From Isoetes taiwanensis (lineage: Eukaryota > Streptophyta > Lycopodiopsida > Isoetales > Isoetaceae), in the NCBI GenBank assembly GCA_021234155.1, contig JAJEKV010000034.1:7114028-7178027 (forward strand): a DNA stretch of 64,000 bases, in the 5' to 3' direction. Shown here one piece after another: positions 10,440 through 21,699 of this stretch (within the stretch, counting starts at the first letter, position 1; each line of letters starts with the position of its first letter). The position numbers and the translations under genes were made by a program. The notes under the pieces were generated by a model. That model was not told the origin of the DNA, did not search any database, and saw only the letters and a list, made by a program, of their open reading frames with translations.

Positions 10440-11100
10440 AAGGAAGGAAGAAAGAACGGATTGGCGCTAGAAGGAAGAAAGGATTGGCGGTTGAAAGAAT
10501 GGAGGGTTTCATGCATGCAAGGTTTCTTATAGGCGCGGTTGTAATTATGATTCCATCACATCATACAAGATTTATATCCTAACCTATAATACGAATTAGC
10601 TATCATTACTTCTATTAAATTAATTACGCCCTAAGTTATCATTAATTCTCTATAGAATTACCCACATGTCAGCTATACTTAAAACCTATGTTTTCATTAA
10701 TTTTGTATAATTACCTAGACCTCAGCTATACTTACACACAACTTTGGCCTATCTAGATTTACGACCTATACTTACCTCATTAGTACTACTAGCATACACC
10801 CTATGTTACCATTAATTTTGCAATAATTACCTACACCTAAGCTATACTTACAATCTATTTTTGGCTGCACTTACAACATATATTTGTCCATTTAATGGTT
10901 TTTTTGGTATTTCTTAAAGTTCCTTTTAATCGGTTCTCAAAATTACTTTGTCCTTTTTTCGAACTAATATTAAGACATTTAACTTTATATAGGTGAAGCG
11001 TGTGGATCCTAAAAAGGGTAAAAATGTAATACCTATCCACCCAACATGTTTCAACATTGTTACCACATGTTCTTATCACATTGTTACCCCATTGTAAACA
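10440..11100. other. AT-rich spacer without a gene
   Basis: The stretch repeats the phrases CCTA..CTTA, ACCTAAGCTATACTTAC and TTACCATTAATTTTG several times between 10570 and 10860, a diverged short tandem array. No coding content was found. Confidence 0.5.
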
Positions 11101-11109
11101 TTGTTCTTG

Positions 11110-13961
11110 TAGGTCAATGCTGTGGACCACCCAAAGGGTGTTGAGGCTGAGGCTACTAAGCAAATTATCCTCTACAATAGGTTGGATTGGAAGAATAAGA
11201 AGGTGAAACTGAAGCACCAATGCAATAAGGAGCTAGTAGGTGAAGGAACTATCATACTAGCTGATCCTATCCAGGCTGTCAATAATGAAAGGTTACGAGA
11301 GGATAAAGTGGGTGTGGCCATAACAAGTTTAGAGGAAAAATAGAAGGAAAAAGGATCAAATCACCAGGATTGCACTGCTTGTATTAAACAATTGGAGGTT
11401 CCATGCATCATGCCATAGCCTATAGCCTGCATTGAGTTTATAGGAGAATTCCTTTTACCAGAGCCAGAGGTTGTGGATGACATTGATTTTCTTAATGCAC
11501 CTCCAATAGCTGCCAGGACCACATTTTCAGAGAAGAGGGCACACTCAGTGGTGAAACATTATCCTAGCAAGAGGTCCAAGTCAAGTAGTGATTGTTCACG
11601 TGAAGCTCTGACTAAGGTAAGGGGAATGGAATGTTGTTGGGCTAATTGTGTTCAGAAGTTTGAAATTGATGAATTGGTGGAAGCAAGAGCCACCTTCCAA
11701 GAGTATACTTGTGATGAGAGGAGGACTTACATGTACTCCATTCATGAGCTTGCACTTCAAGATGAAAAATTTCCAAAGAAAAAAAAATACCCACTGCTAG
11801 GGACATGGATATGTAAAGTTGCATGGATACATATTCATGCCATTCCAATTTCGTCTTGGCAAAATTGGCAAGCAAGTCATGCAAAGGGGAGTAAAATTGC
11901 ATTACATGGAAATAATGGCATGTTGAGGCCAACTTCTAGGATCCTGGCTGCTAGGGAGGTTTTTGAAAAATATGTTGAATTCAATGCTGAGAATATGCCA
12001 CATAAAAGTAGGAAAGATCAACAGGGAAAAATAGTTGTCGATAAGAGATTGCCATCCCATTGTACCCAGAAGAGCATATTGGAGGAAGTGAATGCTTTGC
12101 TTCGAGAACTGTTGTGTACCGCAATATCTCAACCCGCCTTGAGAGACTATGGAGCAAGCACTTCAAGCATGTCACTATAGACACTTCGAACCACTTTGCA
12201 AAGTGCAACTTGTGTGCTAAGTTGAAAGAGATTCTTGATAAGACCAAGCAACCAAGCCAAAGGGCTAAGATAAGGGAGCAAATGAAAGATCACATGACAG
12301 ACCAACTATCATGTAGATCCACTTATTGGATGTGGAGAACATTATCATGTTTGGAACCCAATAACTATGTTTGTATTATCCATGACAAGATGGATCAATC
12401 AAGACTTGTTTGCCCAAAGATAGTTACATACCCAAGCAAATCAATAGAGCTTATCCTTTGCAAGTCTCTCCGACAGTGCAATAGTGCATGGCTCGGTGCC
12501 AATTTATTATGGCCATTTTAGTTTGAAATTGTGGAGTGATGGTCCTGATTTTCATATTGGAAGTGTGATGAGGTGCTTGAGGAACTATGAGAGTGGTTAT
12601 TCTGGTGACCTCCACAACCCTGGAGGTGGTAGCCAACCACTCTTCAGTGCATTGTTGGATAGAAAGCCTAATAATTTAGAGAAGTTTACTAAGGCAAGGT
12701 TTAGGAAGTCAGGTGCTTCTGAACATGTTGGAGCCTCAAGTTCACGTCCCCAACCTCGAGATCTACCACCAAGGTTCCTCCTCCAACTTAATAAAAACAG
12801 GTATATGTTCTCATTCCTATCTTATTTAACAGCCGTGGGTGTCTTTGAAAGAGTGAATTTAGGGTTCTTAATGCCTGGACATACTCATGAGGATGTGGAT
12901 GCATTGTTTGGGAAGTATAGTGCGCAGTTGAAATCTCAAACTGTGACCAATCTTCCTAGACTAATGGAAGTTCTTAGTGAATGCATTTCACCTTCTCCTA
13001 TAGGGTTGATCATACAAGAGGTGCCTGATTGGAAGAATTTTATCGAAGGTTATGCTCTTGATATGGAAGGTCAATCTAAACCTCTTCAGTACACTTTCTG
13101 GGTCATGGGAAATAAGCCAATCATGTAATGGAAGATGAGACCTTCAGATGATAAATGGAGGCCAGATGAGGGAGTACCTATATGGCACGAAGATGAAAAT
13201 GGTAAACCTAAGATTCCAAGGGGTCAACCAAAAGCTCTTAAGCCTTTTCCAGAGGTGGATTCATTGCAAAGCACATTGGACGGCATTTCTGAATACGTCA
13301 AGTATTGGAAAAATAACCCCGATGATACCAACCTTGCATTGATAGATTATTGGACACGTGTACATGGATTATTGGGACAAGTAGACACATCCTCCCGATG
13401 AACTCAAAGATGGATGGCTACCTAAGACTAGGTGGAGAGACTTGATAACACCCGAGGAAGCCGATGATGTGGTTAGTAGTATTCGCAAAGTCCATGGCTC
13501 CTCCAAACCTGCTGAAAAACACTATGTTGGTCCTAGGAAAGGAAGGCCTAAATATCTCGGCTGGAGGATTATGATCCCAAAGATGACTTGCTTTGCCATC
13601 AATTTGCACTTATAGTACCCGAGGAGCGCAAAGAGATATACCCCGTGGTGGATGGGTTACACCATCTCGAGAGGTTTGCAAAGAAGTAGGTGACCGCAAT
13701 GTGAACAAAGTTCGTGGTGGAGTGGTGGTGTCCAAAGGCACCGCTTAAATGCAAAGGGCTTGAGAGGAAGAAAGGTATAGAGACTGTTGGACAAAGAGAT
13801 GGAAGAGAAACCCTATTGAAGGGGATGATTGGGTTGAGTTAGATACTATTTTGTTTTCATGGACCCCAAAGGCCATCCCAGGCAAGACTGCTAGGGTTAC
13901 AATACCTGTGGAAGTGAGGAAGAAAGCTATGATATCTCTAGGGGTCACTTCTGAGAAGTAA
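11110..13961 (+). pseudogene. DUF7869-type transposase-like gene
   Basis: The family is common in seed-free plants and other eukaryotes and is probably an RNase H-like transposase; that role is inference. In order: a divergent N-terminus (11110-11650), VCK-like and Gly-rich region (GTWICKVAWIHIH, HGNNGMLRP), MPHKSRKD, the FKHVTI..FAKCNLC region (12150-12220), CIIHDKMDQSRL holding the first conserved Asp (12370-12410), HGSVPIYYGHFSLK (12487), LPPRFLLQLNKNRY, where the usual LDN Asp/Asn step is deleted, and PGHTHEDVDALFG (12875-12915). The C-terminal part has RPSDDKWRPDEG and RKGRPKYLG. Frame breaks occur near 12115, 12475 and 13385, with an in-frame TAA at 13126-13128. The tail ends SLGVTSEK, stop at 13959-13961, 150 bp before the right TIR. 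Confidence 0.8.
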
Positions 13962-14108
13962 TTGGCAATATGTAACTCGACATGCATATGTGAAGTATTT
14001 TTAATTTTTAATGCAATCATGTTGTGCTGTTATAAAAAAAAGTCACATTCTCGATGCAAATTTACTAACCCGGGAAAAAGTTGCAGTGCCAAAATGGTCC
14101 AAAATCCT

Positions 14109-14138
14109 GACATAAATCCAATTTAAATGAATGATGGT
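14109..14138 (-). repeat. Right terminal inverted repeat
   Basis: The reverse complement equals 2716-2745 over 30 bases. It lies about 150 bases after the stop codon of the DUF7869-type gene. Confidence 0.88.
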
Positions 14139-14149
14139 TATATTGTTTG

Positions 14150-16920
14150 AGCGAAGGACGATCCATCATACGTTGTGTGAATCCTACCATTGCTTCACAG
14201 ACGGAACATGATGCGAGACAGAAGGATCACAGGATTTGGATTTCGCATTGCATTGGCTAGTCTGCTGTCTGTGCAATCAGAAAAGAGGGTAGTTGTGAGA
14301 GCTTAAATCGACCTCAAGTGGTCTAGTATCTCAACAACATCTAAGTAAATTCTAGAAGAGATCCCTATCTTCATGATGTTACTGTTCAACGTACAATCTT
14401 GAACATTCCAAAAATTTGACTCGTAAACCTTTCGTAGAAACATATGATGCCCACAGATGCTAGGTTGTGGACCTTCCATGTGTCTCTCATACCTAATGCC
14501 TCGTGCCCTTCTTCTGCAAAAAAACTGTAAAAAACGATAAAAGTGCCTTGCCTTGCCATCTTGCTGGCTCTTGCTACGGCACTATACTTGGAATTGATAG
14601 ATATTCTATAGATGTTTACAGATCTACTGTTAGTATTTACAGATCCATTCCAATGTCTGTCTTGGTGTGATGCTTATGAGCTTGGGCATTCGTTTCGTTG
14701 CAAATAGAGCCAAGGGGAACACGGCAAGGAATGCAGAAGATGGATTAAGGGACTTCTAATCTTTCTAATATGTAACATAACATCTAACATATGAAGCTCT
14801 AGAATGCTTTTTGGCATGGCCACCCAGCTTGTGTTCCTTAGTTCCTTGATTGAAGCATACTATACAAAATATTTTTTTGCCTTTTCCAATTATGGACTTT
14901 CGTATTAAAGTCAACCTTTAAACGTTTCAAGTTCACAAAAAATCCTCAATAGCACTTGGGCATCTCCATTTGCTATCTTCATAATCTACATTAATGCAAT
15001 TAGAAATGTGGTGTTTTTATCAATTTGTTGAAGTAGATCTTAATCATGCTAGGGGATATGTGTCGATTGCATGCATCTATTTGGATGCCACATGGAAAAA
15101 ACACTCGTTTCAACATTGGGTATTTTAACACCTGATAAATTTTGAGCCGAATATGTTATACACAAGGTGTCCTTTACACCAAATTGAACAAAAAAAATTG
15201 CTCGCGGCGGCCTTGGCCGCCGCGATAAATTTCTTGTACATATAAAATGTATACTGTGTCCTTGTGGAGTCGTTCTTGCCCCCCAAAGGTTTTGCAACTT
15301 AATATTGATGAAATAACACACTTAAGGGATAATTTTATACATTAATATTAGTTTTTTAGTTCAAAAAGTTCTAAATCGATTCTAAAATTTCTGAACTTGT
15401 AATGCAATATTAGAGCATAAACTAGTCAAATCGTGTTGTTATTTTTACTTTTTTTACTCTACACACATGCTAACTTCACTTTAACAGCTTAAAAGTTGCT
15501 ACTAAAAGCAAAGAAACCCCAAAATGTTACGGAAACACGAAAGTTCTAAGAAGGAAAGCACATGATTTGTCTAAAGGGGTGCGACGAGTAGCAATCCCTC
15601 AGAAGTTTACCTATTTATTTGCAAACAGACAGGAAAGGGCAAGACAGATAAATACTTTGCTGGTAAAGAAATGTGCAGTGACACCCACTGCTACAGATGA
15701 CAAAATTGTGATGAAGATGCTCAACATTGACAAGGAGGATGACTATCTTCTGAGCATCACCACGTTGCGGATTGGTTTGTGCAAGCCTAGAGACATGTAC
15801 TAATACATCTCCGAGAACAACAACGAACGGCATGGAAGCACAAACCTTCATTACTTCAACTTTTGCTTCCTCAGTGTAAATTTTATACGGCATCCTCAAC
15901 TGAAACTTCAGCTAATTGTGAAATATTGTGGATGTATTGGCGTCTGTAATACTATGTGATGCAAAAACAATGGTTTGTCATTCAAGCAGTTTGTTCAACT
16001 GGCTCTGGATGTGTTTTAAGGTCAACTAGGACGTTTAGCCAAAACGGTTGTAAAATAAGAACTTTTTTTCTTCTATAACTGCCAACAAAAAAAATTTCAG
16101 GGACAAGGTACAAAAGCATTTAATTTTTTCATATGAATTTGCCCCATAATAAATCTTTGGCTTTCGTAGCAGTTCTTTTCCCCTCCAAAATGTGATATTT
16201 TTTTTTTTGTTTCCTCCGTAACGTTAAGCCTTCCTAAAATGTCTGTTTTCATGAGCAGTTTTGTAAATATTTGGACTAAAGATAATAAAAGGATCCTTTT
16301 TAGGGGGATTTTAAAATTTTGTAAATTTTCAGAAGGAATCTTTCAAACGCACTTCTTAAATAAGTGCGTTTCATTTTAAACATTGTTACACCACAAAAAA
16401 AGGGGACGTGGCTTATGTGGCTGTTTAGGGATGCTAGGAAAACAAGGAGATTTTTCTATACTACATGCCAAATAGACATGTGCCATCTTTGTCAAGTACC
16501 GAAGCAAACCTTAACAATCGTCTACGATATTATAGGACTTTCTAGCCCACCAAATGCTTAAATAAGACACATTCTGGACAACTTCAGTGGTTGAAAATTA
16601 TAATCGGGATGTAATGTACCAATGAGGAGAAACATTGTAGTTGTCTAATAGCAAATATGTCTAATTTAAATATGCTGCATCTAATAGTCCCGTTCTTGAC
16701 ATGTATCCTCGCATTGCAGTCAGATTACTATTTTATGTAAAACGACAGCTCTCATCCAAACACTACGTCGAAATCACAAAAAATGCACACATAAACTGTG
16801 TTTATGCAATTTGCTGTTCAAAGTTCAGATCGTTTCTTAGCTAAGTTCCTAACAACCTCCTTTTCTAACATTCTTAAAAACTCAAACTACATGTGGTTTA
16901 ATCTTTGTTCTTCTTTCTAT
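14150..16920. other. Non-coding AT-rich region
   Basis: No protein family was recognised. A perfect GC-rich hairpin (arms 15203-15212 and 15215-15224, CGCGGCGGCC, two-base loop) stands out in AT-rich DNA. A 78-codon plus frame at 15567-15803 (MSKGVRRVAIPQK) has no recognisable domain and no codon-level support. Confidence 0.5.
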
Positions 16921-16924
16921 TCTT

Positions 16925-17085
16925 ATGGCATACCCGACAAATGAGGATTGTTTATACGGCCCAAAATGAGATATAACTCGTGAATATGCCCATCCAACAG
17001 CTCTCATTCCACTGGGGTTATAATCATGTCTTTGCATTTTATGTTGCTCTAGTTTTTAGTTGGTGAATAAAGCTTGTCATCCTTC

Positions 17086-17117
<32 letters not shown>

Positions 17118-17215
17118 AATAGCTCTCATGTCCGAAGATATCTCTCGTGTGAAATATGCACCTAAACAAAAGGGGGTTTTAGGGGGAATTTAATTATATC
17201 AACACATATATAATT
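16925..17215 (+). repeat. MITE copy 1, split by a retro-insertion
   Basis: The phrases GGCATACCCGACAAATGAGG, GTGAATATGCCCATCC and AAAGGGGGTTTTAGGGGGA match the 45.5-46.1 kb foldback in order. The match is interrupted by the 17008-17114 insertion. Confidence 0.75.
17008..17114 (+). mobile_element. Short poly-A retro-insertion (SINE or LINE 3' end)
   Basis: About 107 bp ends in a run of about 30 A. It is flanked by TCCAACAGCTCTCAT (16993-17007) and TCCAATAGCTCTCAT (17115-17129), a 14-of-15 match that looks like a target duplication. The uninterrupted copy at 45.95 kb has one copy of this phrase, which confirms the insertion point. Confidence 0.85.
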
Positions 17216-17560
17216 CTTTCTCTCAAGGTTCGATTCTTATATTCTATCTCGTTATTTTGACACGTGCGGCTATGTTTCTTGGGTACATATTTAATTAGTT
17301 GTAGATGTAATGGTTTGTATTGTGAATACACTACTCTATTTTATGAGGAAGTTACATCTATACAAGTGTTTATTAGGAATGGAGGAAGCTAAATAATCTT
17401 ATGCTATAGCTACATGATTAGCATTGCATTTATAATACAAGGTTGCTACATCTTCTCTTTTATTTTGGGAGTGCTTTGGGTTGCGTGCCAAGGGAACGCC
17501 GCATCTTATGCCGCATGCGGTGTTCCCTTCCCTCCTGCGTCTTACTCAGCTCCAGCATTC

Positions 17561-17653
17561 ATTGAATGCAAATTATTTGAAAGAAGGCGTCATTGAATGC
17601 AAATTATTTGAAAGAAGCCGTCATTGAATGCAAATTATTTGAAAGAAGGCGCC
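17561..17653. repeat. 31-bp tandem repeat, three copies
   Basis: Units start ATTGAATGCAAATTATTTG at 17561, 17592 and 17623. Confidence 0.85.
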
Positions 17654-17910
17654 AGCATTCAAACTAGATGAGGCATGTCGAGCTTGCTTACGAAATTTTT
17701 CCTGTCTGCTCCTCAAAATTTGTTCTACTATTCTCCTCTGCGCCTCAGAACTGGAGGCCTCACCTGGAATGATTTTGGACAGTGAGTACTACATTGCTTT
17801 TCCACGATGCTGTTGCTGAAATACGAAGTGCGAAATGCTGACATTTATAATTTTTTTGTTTCAGAAACAAGCGTTTTCTTAAGATTATCCAGTTTTTTTT
17901 TAAGGAGACA

Positions 17911-17998
17911 GCTCTCTTAGAAACGCATCGTGCAACTGAACAGATCGGTTCTGGCTCTCTTAGAAACGCATCGTGCAACTGAACAGGTCGGTTCTTGC
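17911..17998. repeat. 43-bp tandem repeat, two copies
   Basis: Units start GCTCTCTTAGAAACGCATCG at 17911 and 17954 and differ by a few bases. Confidence 0.85.
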
Positions 17999-18365
17999 TC
18001 ACATTAAAGACTGGCGTTTTTCCTCAGGTCAAGGTTTTTGAGTTGGGCTTCTATTGCTTCTCGAACTTATTTCTCAAGGTCTGAAAAATCGTACTTTGAA
18101 GTCATTTAAAATCATCCTAGAAATCGTCTTGAACTTGCTATTCTTGCAGATCACACAGAAGCCTCAGACTTTGCAAGCAACAGCAGGTTACTCCCAATGC
18201 TTCCAATGCTCAAAACATTTTTGTCTATACTCCAACATAGCTTCTTAATCAATCCTATTTATATTGCAGCTTGCACACAGGTTCTTTGCTGGGTAACTGG
18301 GCAGGATCTCTTTTTCCAAAGGTACGTTCATAGTTATAAAGTATCTAAACTTCTCAAAGCACTAG

Positions 18366-18392
18366 ACCTCCTGAACCAATTATTTGTGCTAG
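18366..18392 (-). pseudogene. Micro-copy of the kinase glycine-loop exon
   Basis: The phrase CCTCCTGAACCAATTATTTG is shared exactly with 18936-18960, where on the minus strand it encodes the start of a kinase glycine loop (QIIGSGG). Only about 27 bp are shared. Confidence 0.55.
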
Positions 18393-18794
18393 ACTAAGCA
18401 GTTGAAATTGCTGCTCTGAAATTGCTGCTCTGTTTCTCTTCTATGTACTTCTACCATACATTATCCAGTTTAAACCTTACATGTGACACTAGCGATTCTT
18501 CACGTGCATCTTCCAATCGATTAGCTTTATTAAGTGGAAGTTATGATCAGCTGCAGCATGTAGCATATCAAAGAAGACCTGCATTCCACACCTTTCTAAA
18601 CTTGCAGAATTGTTAGGCGTGCCATTTTTCATGTCATTCTGCAGGTCACCATCTGAAGTTCTAAAGATTTAAGAAGGTATTTGAATTTAGAGTAAACAAG
18701 AAGTAGAAAAGTCCCTACGTCTCTTCTTTAAAATTGTTTGGGTACAGGATTTTGTTTGGGTCTGATCCTACACCATGCTGACTGTGCACATAGA

Positions 18795-18972
18795 AGAAAC
18801 TGATGCTTAATTTGGTCTATTATTGAAAGTTCTGATAACAACTCTGCTGTCCCTTGCTTGGAATTTGATGACAAGACTTTGACTGCTACCATAGATCCAT
18901 CCTTGAGCTTGCCTTTATAAACCCTTCCAAATCCTCCTGAACCAATTATTTGTGCTTGAGGACTACACTGCC
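18795..18972 (-). pseudogene. Receptor-like kinase exon fragment (N-lobe)
   Basis: The minus strand reads QIIGSGGFGRVYKGKLKDG, then VAVKVL and ELLSELSIIDQIKH. This is the glycine loop, catalytic-lysine strand and start of helix C of a plant receptor-like kinase. Nothing before or after extends the domain. It is a captured or relict exon, not a gene. Confidence 0.85.
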
Positions 18973-19029
18973 AAATAATATGCCTCGAAAATGGTAGCGA
19001 GATTGAATGCTGGCTGTCTAGAAATGCTG

Positions 19030-19335
19030 GAGATGATAAACCAGCATTGCTGCTGGTGCATGGTTTTGGCACAGATGGAGTGATAGAATGGGTTCATCAG
19101 ATTCAGGCATTATCTAAGCATTACTCTCTTTACATACCAAATCTGTTATTCTTTGGCAGATCCACAACTACAAGTAAGCAGAGGTCAGAGCATTTTCAAG
19201 CAGAATGTTTGATGAACATGATGAAGAAGTTGGGGATAAAGGAGTGGCATGCATATGGAACCAGCTATGGTGGGTTTGTAGTGTTTGTAGTGTTCAGATA
19301 TCTGTTATTACAGCTTAAATTCCTCTTTCTTTGAG
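19030..19335 (+). pseudogene. Alpha/beta hydrolase fragment
   Basis: The frame reads KPALLLVHGFGTDGVIEW, then YIPNLLFFGRS and, at the nucleophile elbow, GTSYGGF (G-x-S-x-G). HGFG is the oxyanion-hole strand. The frame ends at 19335 after FVVFVVF, before the cap and the Asp/His part, so only the N-terminal half exists. It starts about 60 bp after the oppositely oriented kinase fragment. Confidence 0.8.
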
Positions 19336-19388
19336 CGTAAATCTGCATCAGGTTTCAGTTCATCTGATGAAGAACCATTACCTCCTTT

Positions 19389-19475
19389 TGAGCTACCTGC
19401 AAAAAAGAAATTACATGTTTACATACCACCACCTCCTTTATGCGTTGACCTTGGAACCACCTATGGCCTATGCCA
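19389..19475 (+). pseudogene. Possible Hsp70-like N-terminal fragment
   Basis: The frame reads LHVYIPPPPLCVDLGTTYG. DLGTTY is the first phosphate-binding motif of Hsp70-type ATPases, and a proline-rich stretch before it occurs in some divergent Hsp70s. It is only about 25 codons, so the call is tentative. A plus frame at 19470-19652 (PHGPYMDHDPDAARR) may be another captured piece. Confidence 0.35.
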
Positions 19476-20872
19476 CATGGTCCATATATGGATCATGATC
19501 CAGATGCTGCAAGGAGAACTTTTGTGGAACCAGCTTTAAGAAGAGCTCTATTGATCTTCTTTGTGGTAGCGTTGGCAGGATCAGCTGACAATAGACGTCA
19601 TATTGTATGCCTTTATCATTTCTTTAGCAGGGTTTGGGTGGTATGTCTTTAGCATTTCTTTGTTTAAAGCATTTGCCTTGAGTTTATCACATGCTTGCTT
19701 CTTGCAGTTTTAGACAGAAATATTGGAGGTACATGCGAATTGTTACATACATTTCTACATGTTTTCCTTTGAACGCATCCTGAAGGCAACTTCTTGAACA
19801 TATATACAATGTTTATTCAACAACTTAAGTTTGCATTACGTCTCACGCTAATATAGTTTCTTTTGACACCAAAAGCTAACTCAAAACTGAAGTTGGTCTA
19901 ACGGAGGTATTTAATGTGCTTTGTCAAAATATGGATCAATAGAACTGCATGCTCCAGTATAACTACATAGTTAATAATGTATTTGTCTGCCTCTTGCTTG
20001 GCAGGCTGAGGATGACATACGGGCTGCAAAGGATTTGTTGGATATTATCATGTTATTTATGAGATGGAGACAGAGGTGCAGTAACCATGAAGTCTTGAAT
20101 AACCTAAGTTCAAAACAGGAGCAAAGCATGAAGTGCAGGATCTGTGAAGCTATGCATGCTCTAAGTTGCCAAAAGGATATTAAGAGAATACATTGTTGAA
20201 TCTAGGGTGAATGCATGGTTGAATGCATGGTTGAACCTAGCAATGGTTATAAGGGAAACATGGTTAATGGTTAACCTTGTTAATGGTTAACTTAATAATA
20301 TCAACGGGGAAGGTCATGATCCAAGGGAAAAGCATGTGGGATATTTCGTGATAAGTATGACAGTTATAGAATGCCGATGCACAAGGCTTGCCGATCGGAT
20401 TCGGCAGGATAAGCTCATTGGAGCAGACTTATTAAGGCAGAACGTCACTGAGAGAGTGATGTAAGTTGAGGTGTGTAGAAACGGATCGAATAGAAGCAGT
20501 ATTCGATGCCCGAGCTCTCGTGGAAAAATATTGCTACAGTGCTTTGTTTAATCCCATTTGAACAATAACTCCTATGATTTGGCTCTATGGTAGAAAATAA
20601 TACATGTGGTGTGTTCTTAGTCTAAAGGAATAAGCAAAGTTGCATTATAAGTGTTTCCTTGGGAATTTATTGAAGTCTCATTTGAATCAAATATCTTTCT
20701 CAGTTTTCTAACAGGATTAATATCAAAGAACTCTATCTATTATGCAGAAGCTTCATTTTGACTCAAAGTTTGCATCCTTAAAAGCGTGGGTCTGGGAAAA
20801 TGCAATAGTAGGTGATTATCATCCTTGCGGACCAGCAGAGTTAATCATGGAATTAAAATATCATGCATAATG

Positions 20873-21697
20873 CGACTTGCAGGTATCCTCCTTCGGCTCC
20901 CGCACTTGGCTTACGCTGTGGCGATGAGCCCGCAACGACTCAGGGCTTATTGGAAGGACAAGAGAGCCCAGTGGCTGGCGCGCTGGAACGTAGACGCACA
21001 TAGGTGCGTCCAGGTGCACATAGATGCCGGCCGGGATAGGCTGAGGGGGTACTTGGACTCTTGTTTCCTGGGGAAGCTCTGGGACCACCATGCTCTGGAA
21101 CAGGTAAAGGTGGCACACTACAAACATCACATAAACCCCACCCTGGTTCAAGGTCCGCAGCTCTACCTGCGTTCTCAGTTGCCCATGAAGAAGCGCAGGA
21201 TCATCGCGTCCATTCGAACAGGGGCCCACCATCTTCGGCTTGAGATGGGTCGGTGGGTTGGAGAGCCGCGCCAGGACAGGCTTTGTCAGTGTTGCCCGCT
21301 GGGGGTTGTTGAGGATGAAAGCCATGCCTTCCAGAGCTGTCCAGCCTATGGTCAGATTCGGGCTCGCTACATTCTCTTGGTGCGACCTGGTCTGCCCCTG
21401 CACGAGCTACTCAGTGCGCCGTCAATTCGATCCCTTGGCTCCTACCTCCAGGAGGTTTTGGATCTGCGGATTCACCTCTGCCCCCGGGCGCCTACCTGAG
21501 GTGCCGGGAATTCATATGTGTATGTATATTTGTACAGCTGCCAGCAGACTTGTTGCTGCGACAGTTTTTCCCTCCTAAGGTGAGGTTTTTTAATCCGGGT
21601 AGCAACGGGCTTGCTGCACCCGTGTAATTTGGGTCCCATAGGCCGATTGGCCTCCGCGGACGATAAAAGAACCTTCCTTCCTTCCTTCCTTCCTGCT
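20873..21697 (+). mobile_element. 5'-truncated LINE with a (TTCC)n tail
   Basis: The frame to 21499 carries the region downstream of the reverse transcriptase: YAVAMSPQRLRAYW, HINPTL, PMKKRRIIASIRTGAHHLR and a Cys/His cluster (CQCCPLGVVEDESHAFQSC). The 3' UTR holds TAATCCGGGTAGCAACGGG and GGTCCCATAGGCCGATTGG, then GACGATAAAA followed by TTCC repeats. The frame is open from the truncation to the stop, so this is a relatively young insertion. Confidence 0.88.
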
Positions 21698-21699
21698 CA

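Larger units (their letters stand above)
2710..14144. mobile_element. 11.4 kb TIR DNA transposon with its flanking target duplication
   Basis: The two ends carry the same 30 bases in inverted orientation, 2716-2745 and 14109-14138, beginning ACCATCATTCATTTAAATTG. The bases outside are TATATA (2710-2715) and TATATT (14139-14144), a 5-of-6 match that fits a 6-bp target-site duplication. Gene ends fall just inside the TIRs: the minus-strand gene stops at 2973 and the plus-strand gene stops at 13961. A smaller element at 51514-53297 has related TIRs, the same subterminal phrase (TGTCTGTTCCAAAAGC) and the same internal palindrome. The contents are a DUF7869-type transposase-like gene (plus), a composite ParB-like/FCP1 gene and an acidic gene (minus), intronic palindrome arrays and tandem repeats. 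All genes are broken, so this copy is not autonomous now. I cannot assign a superfamily. Confidence 0.82.

Noticed and set aside
10279-10532. Plus-strand frames opposite the acidic gene
   Set aside because: They are shadows of the GC-rich minus-strand coding sequence.
18728-19072. Functional receptor-like kinase
   Set aside because: Only the glycine loop to helix C is present; no catalytic loop or C-lobe lies nearby.
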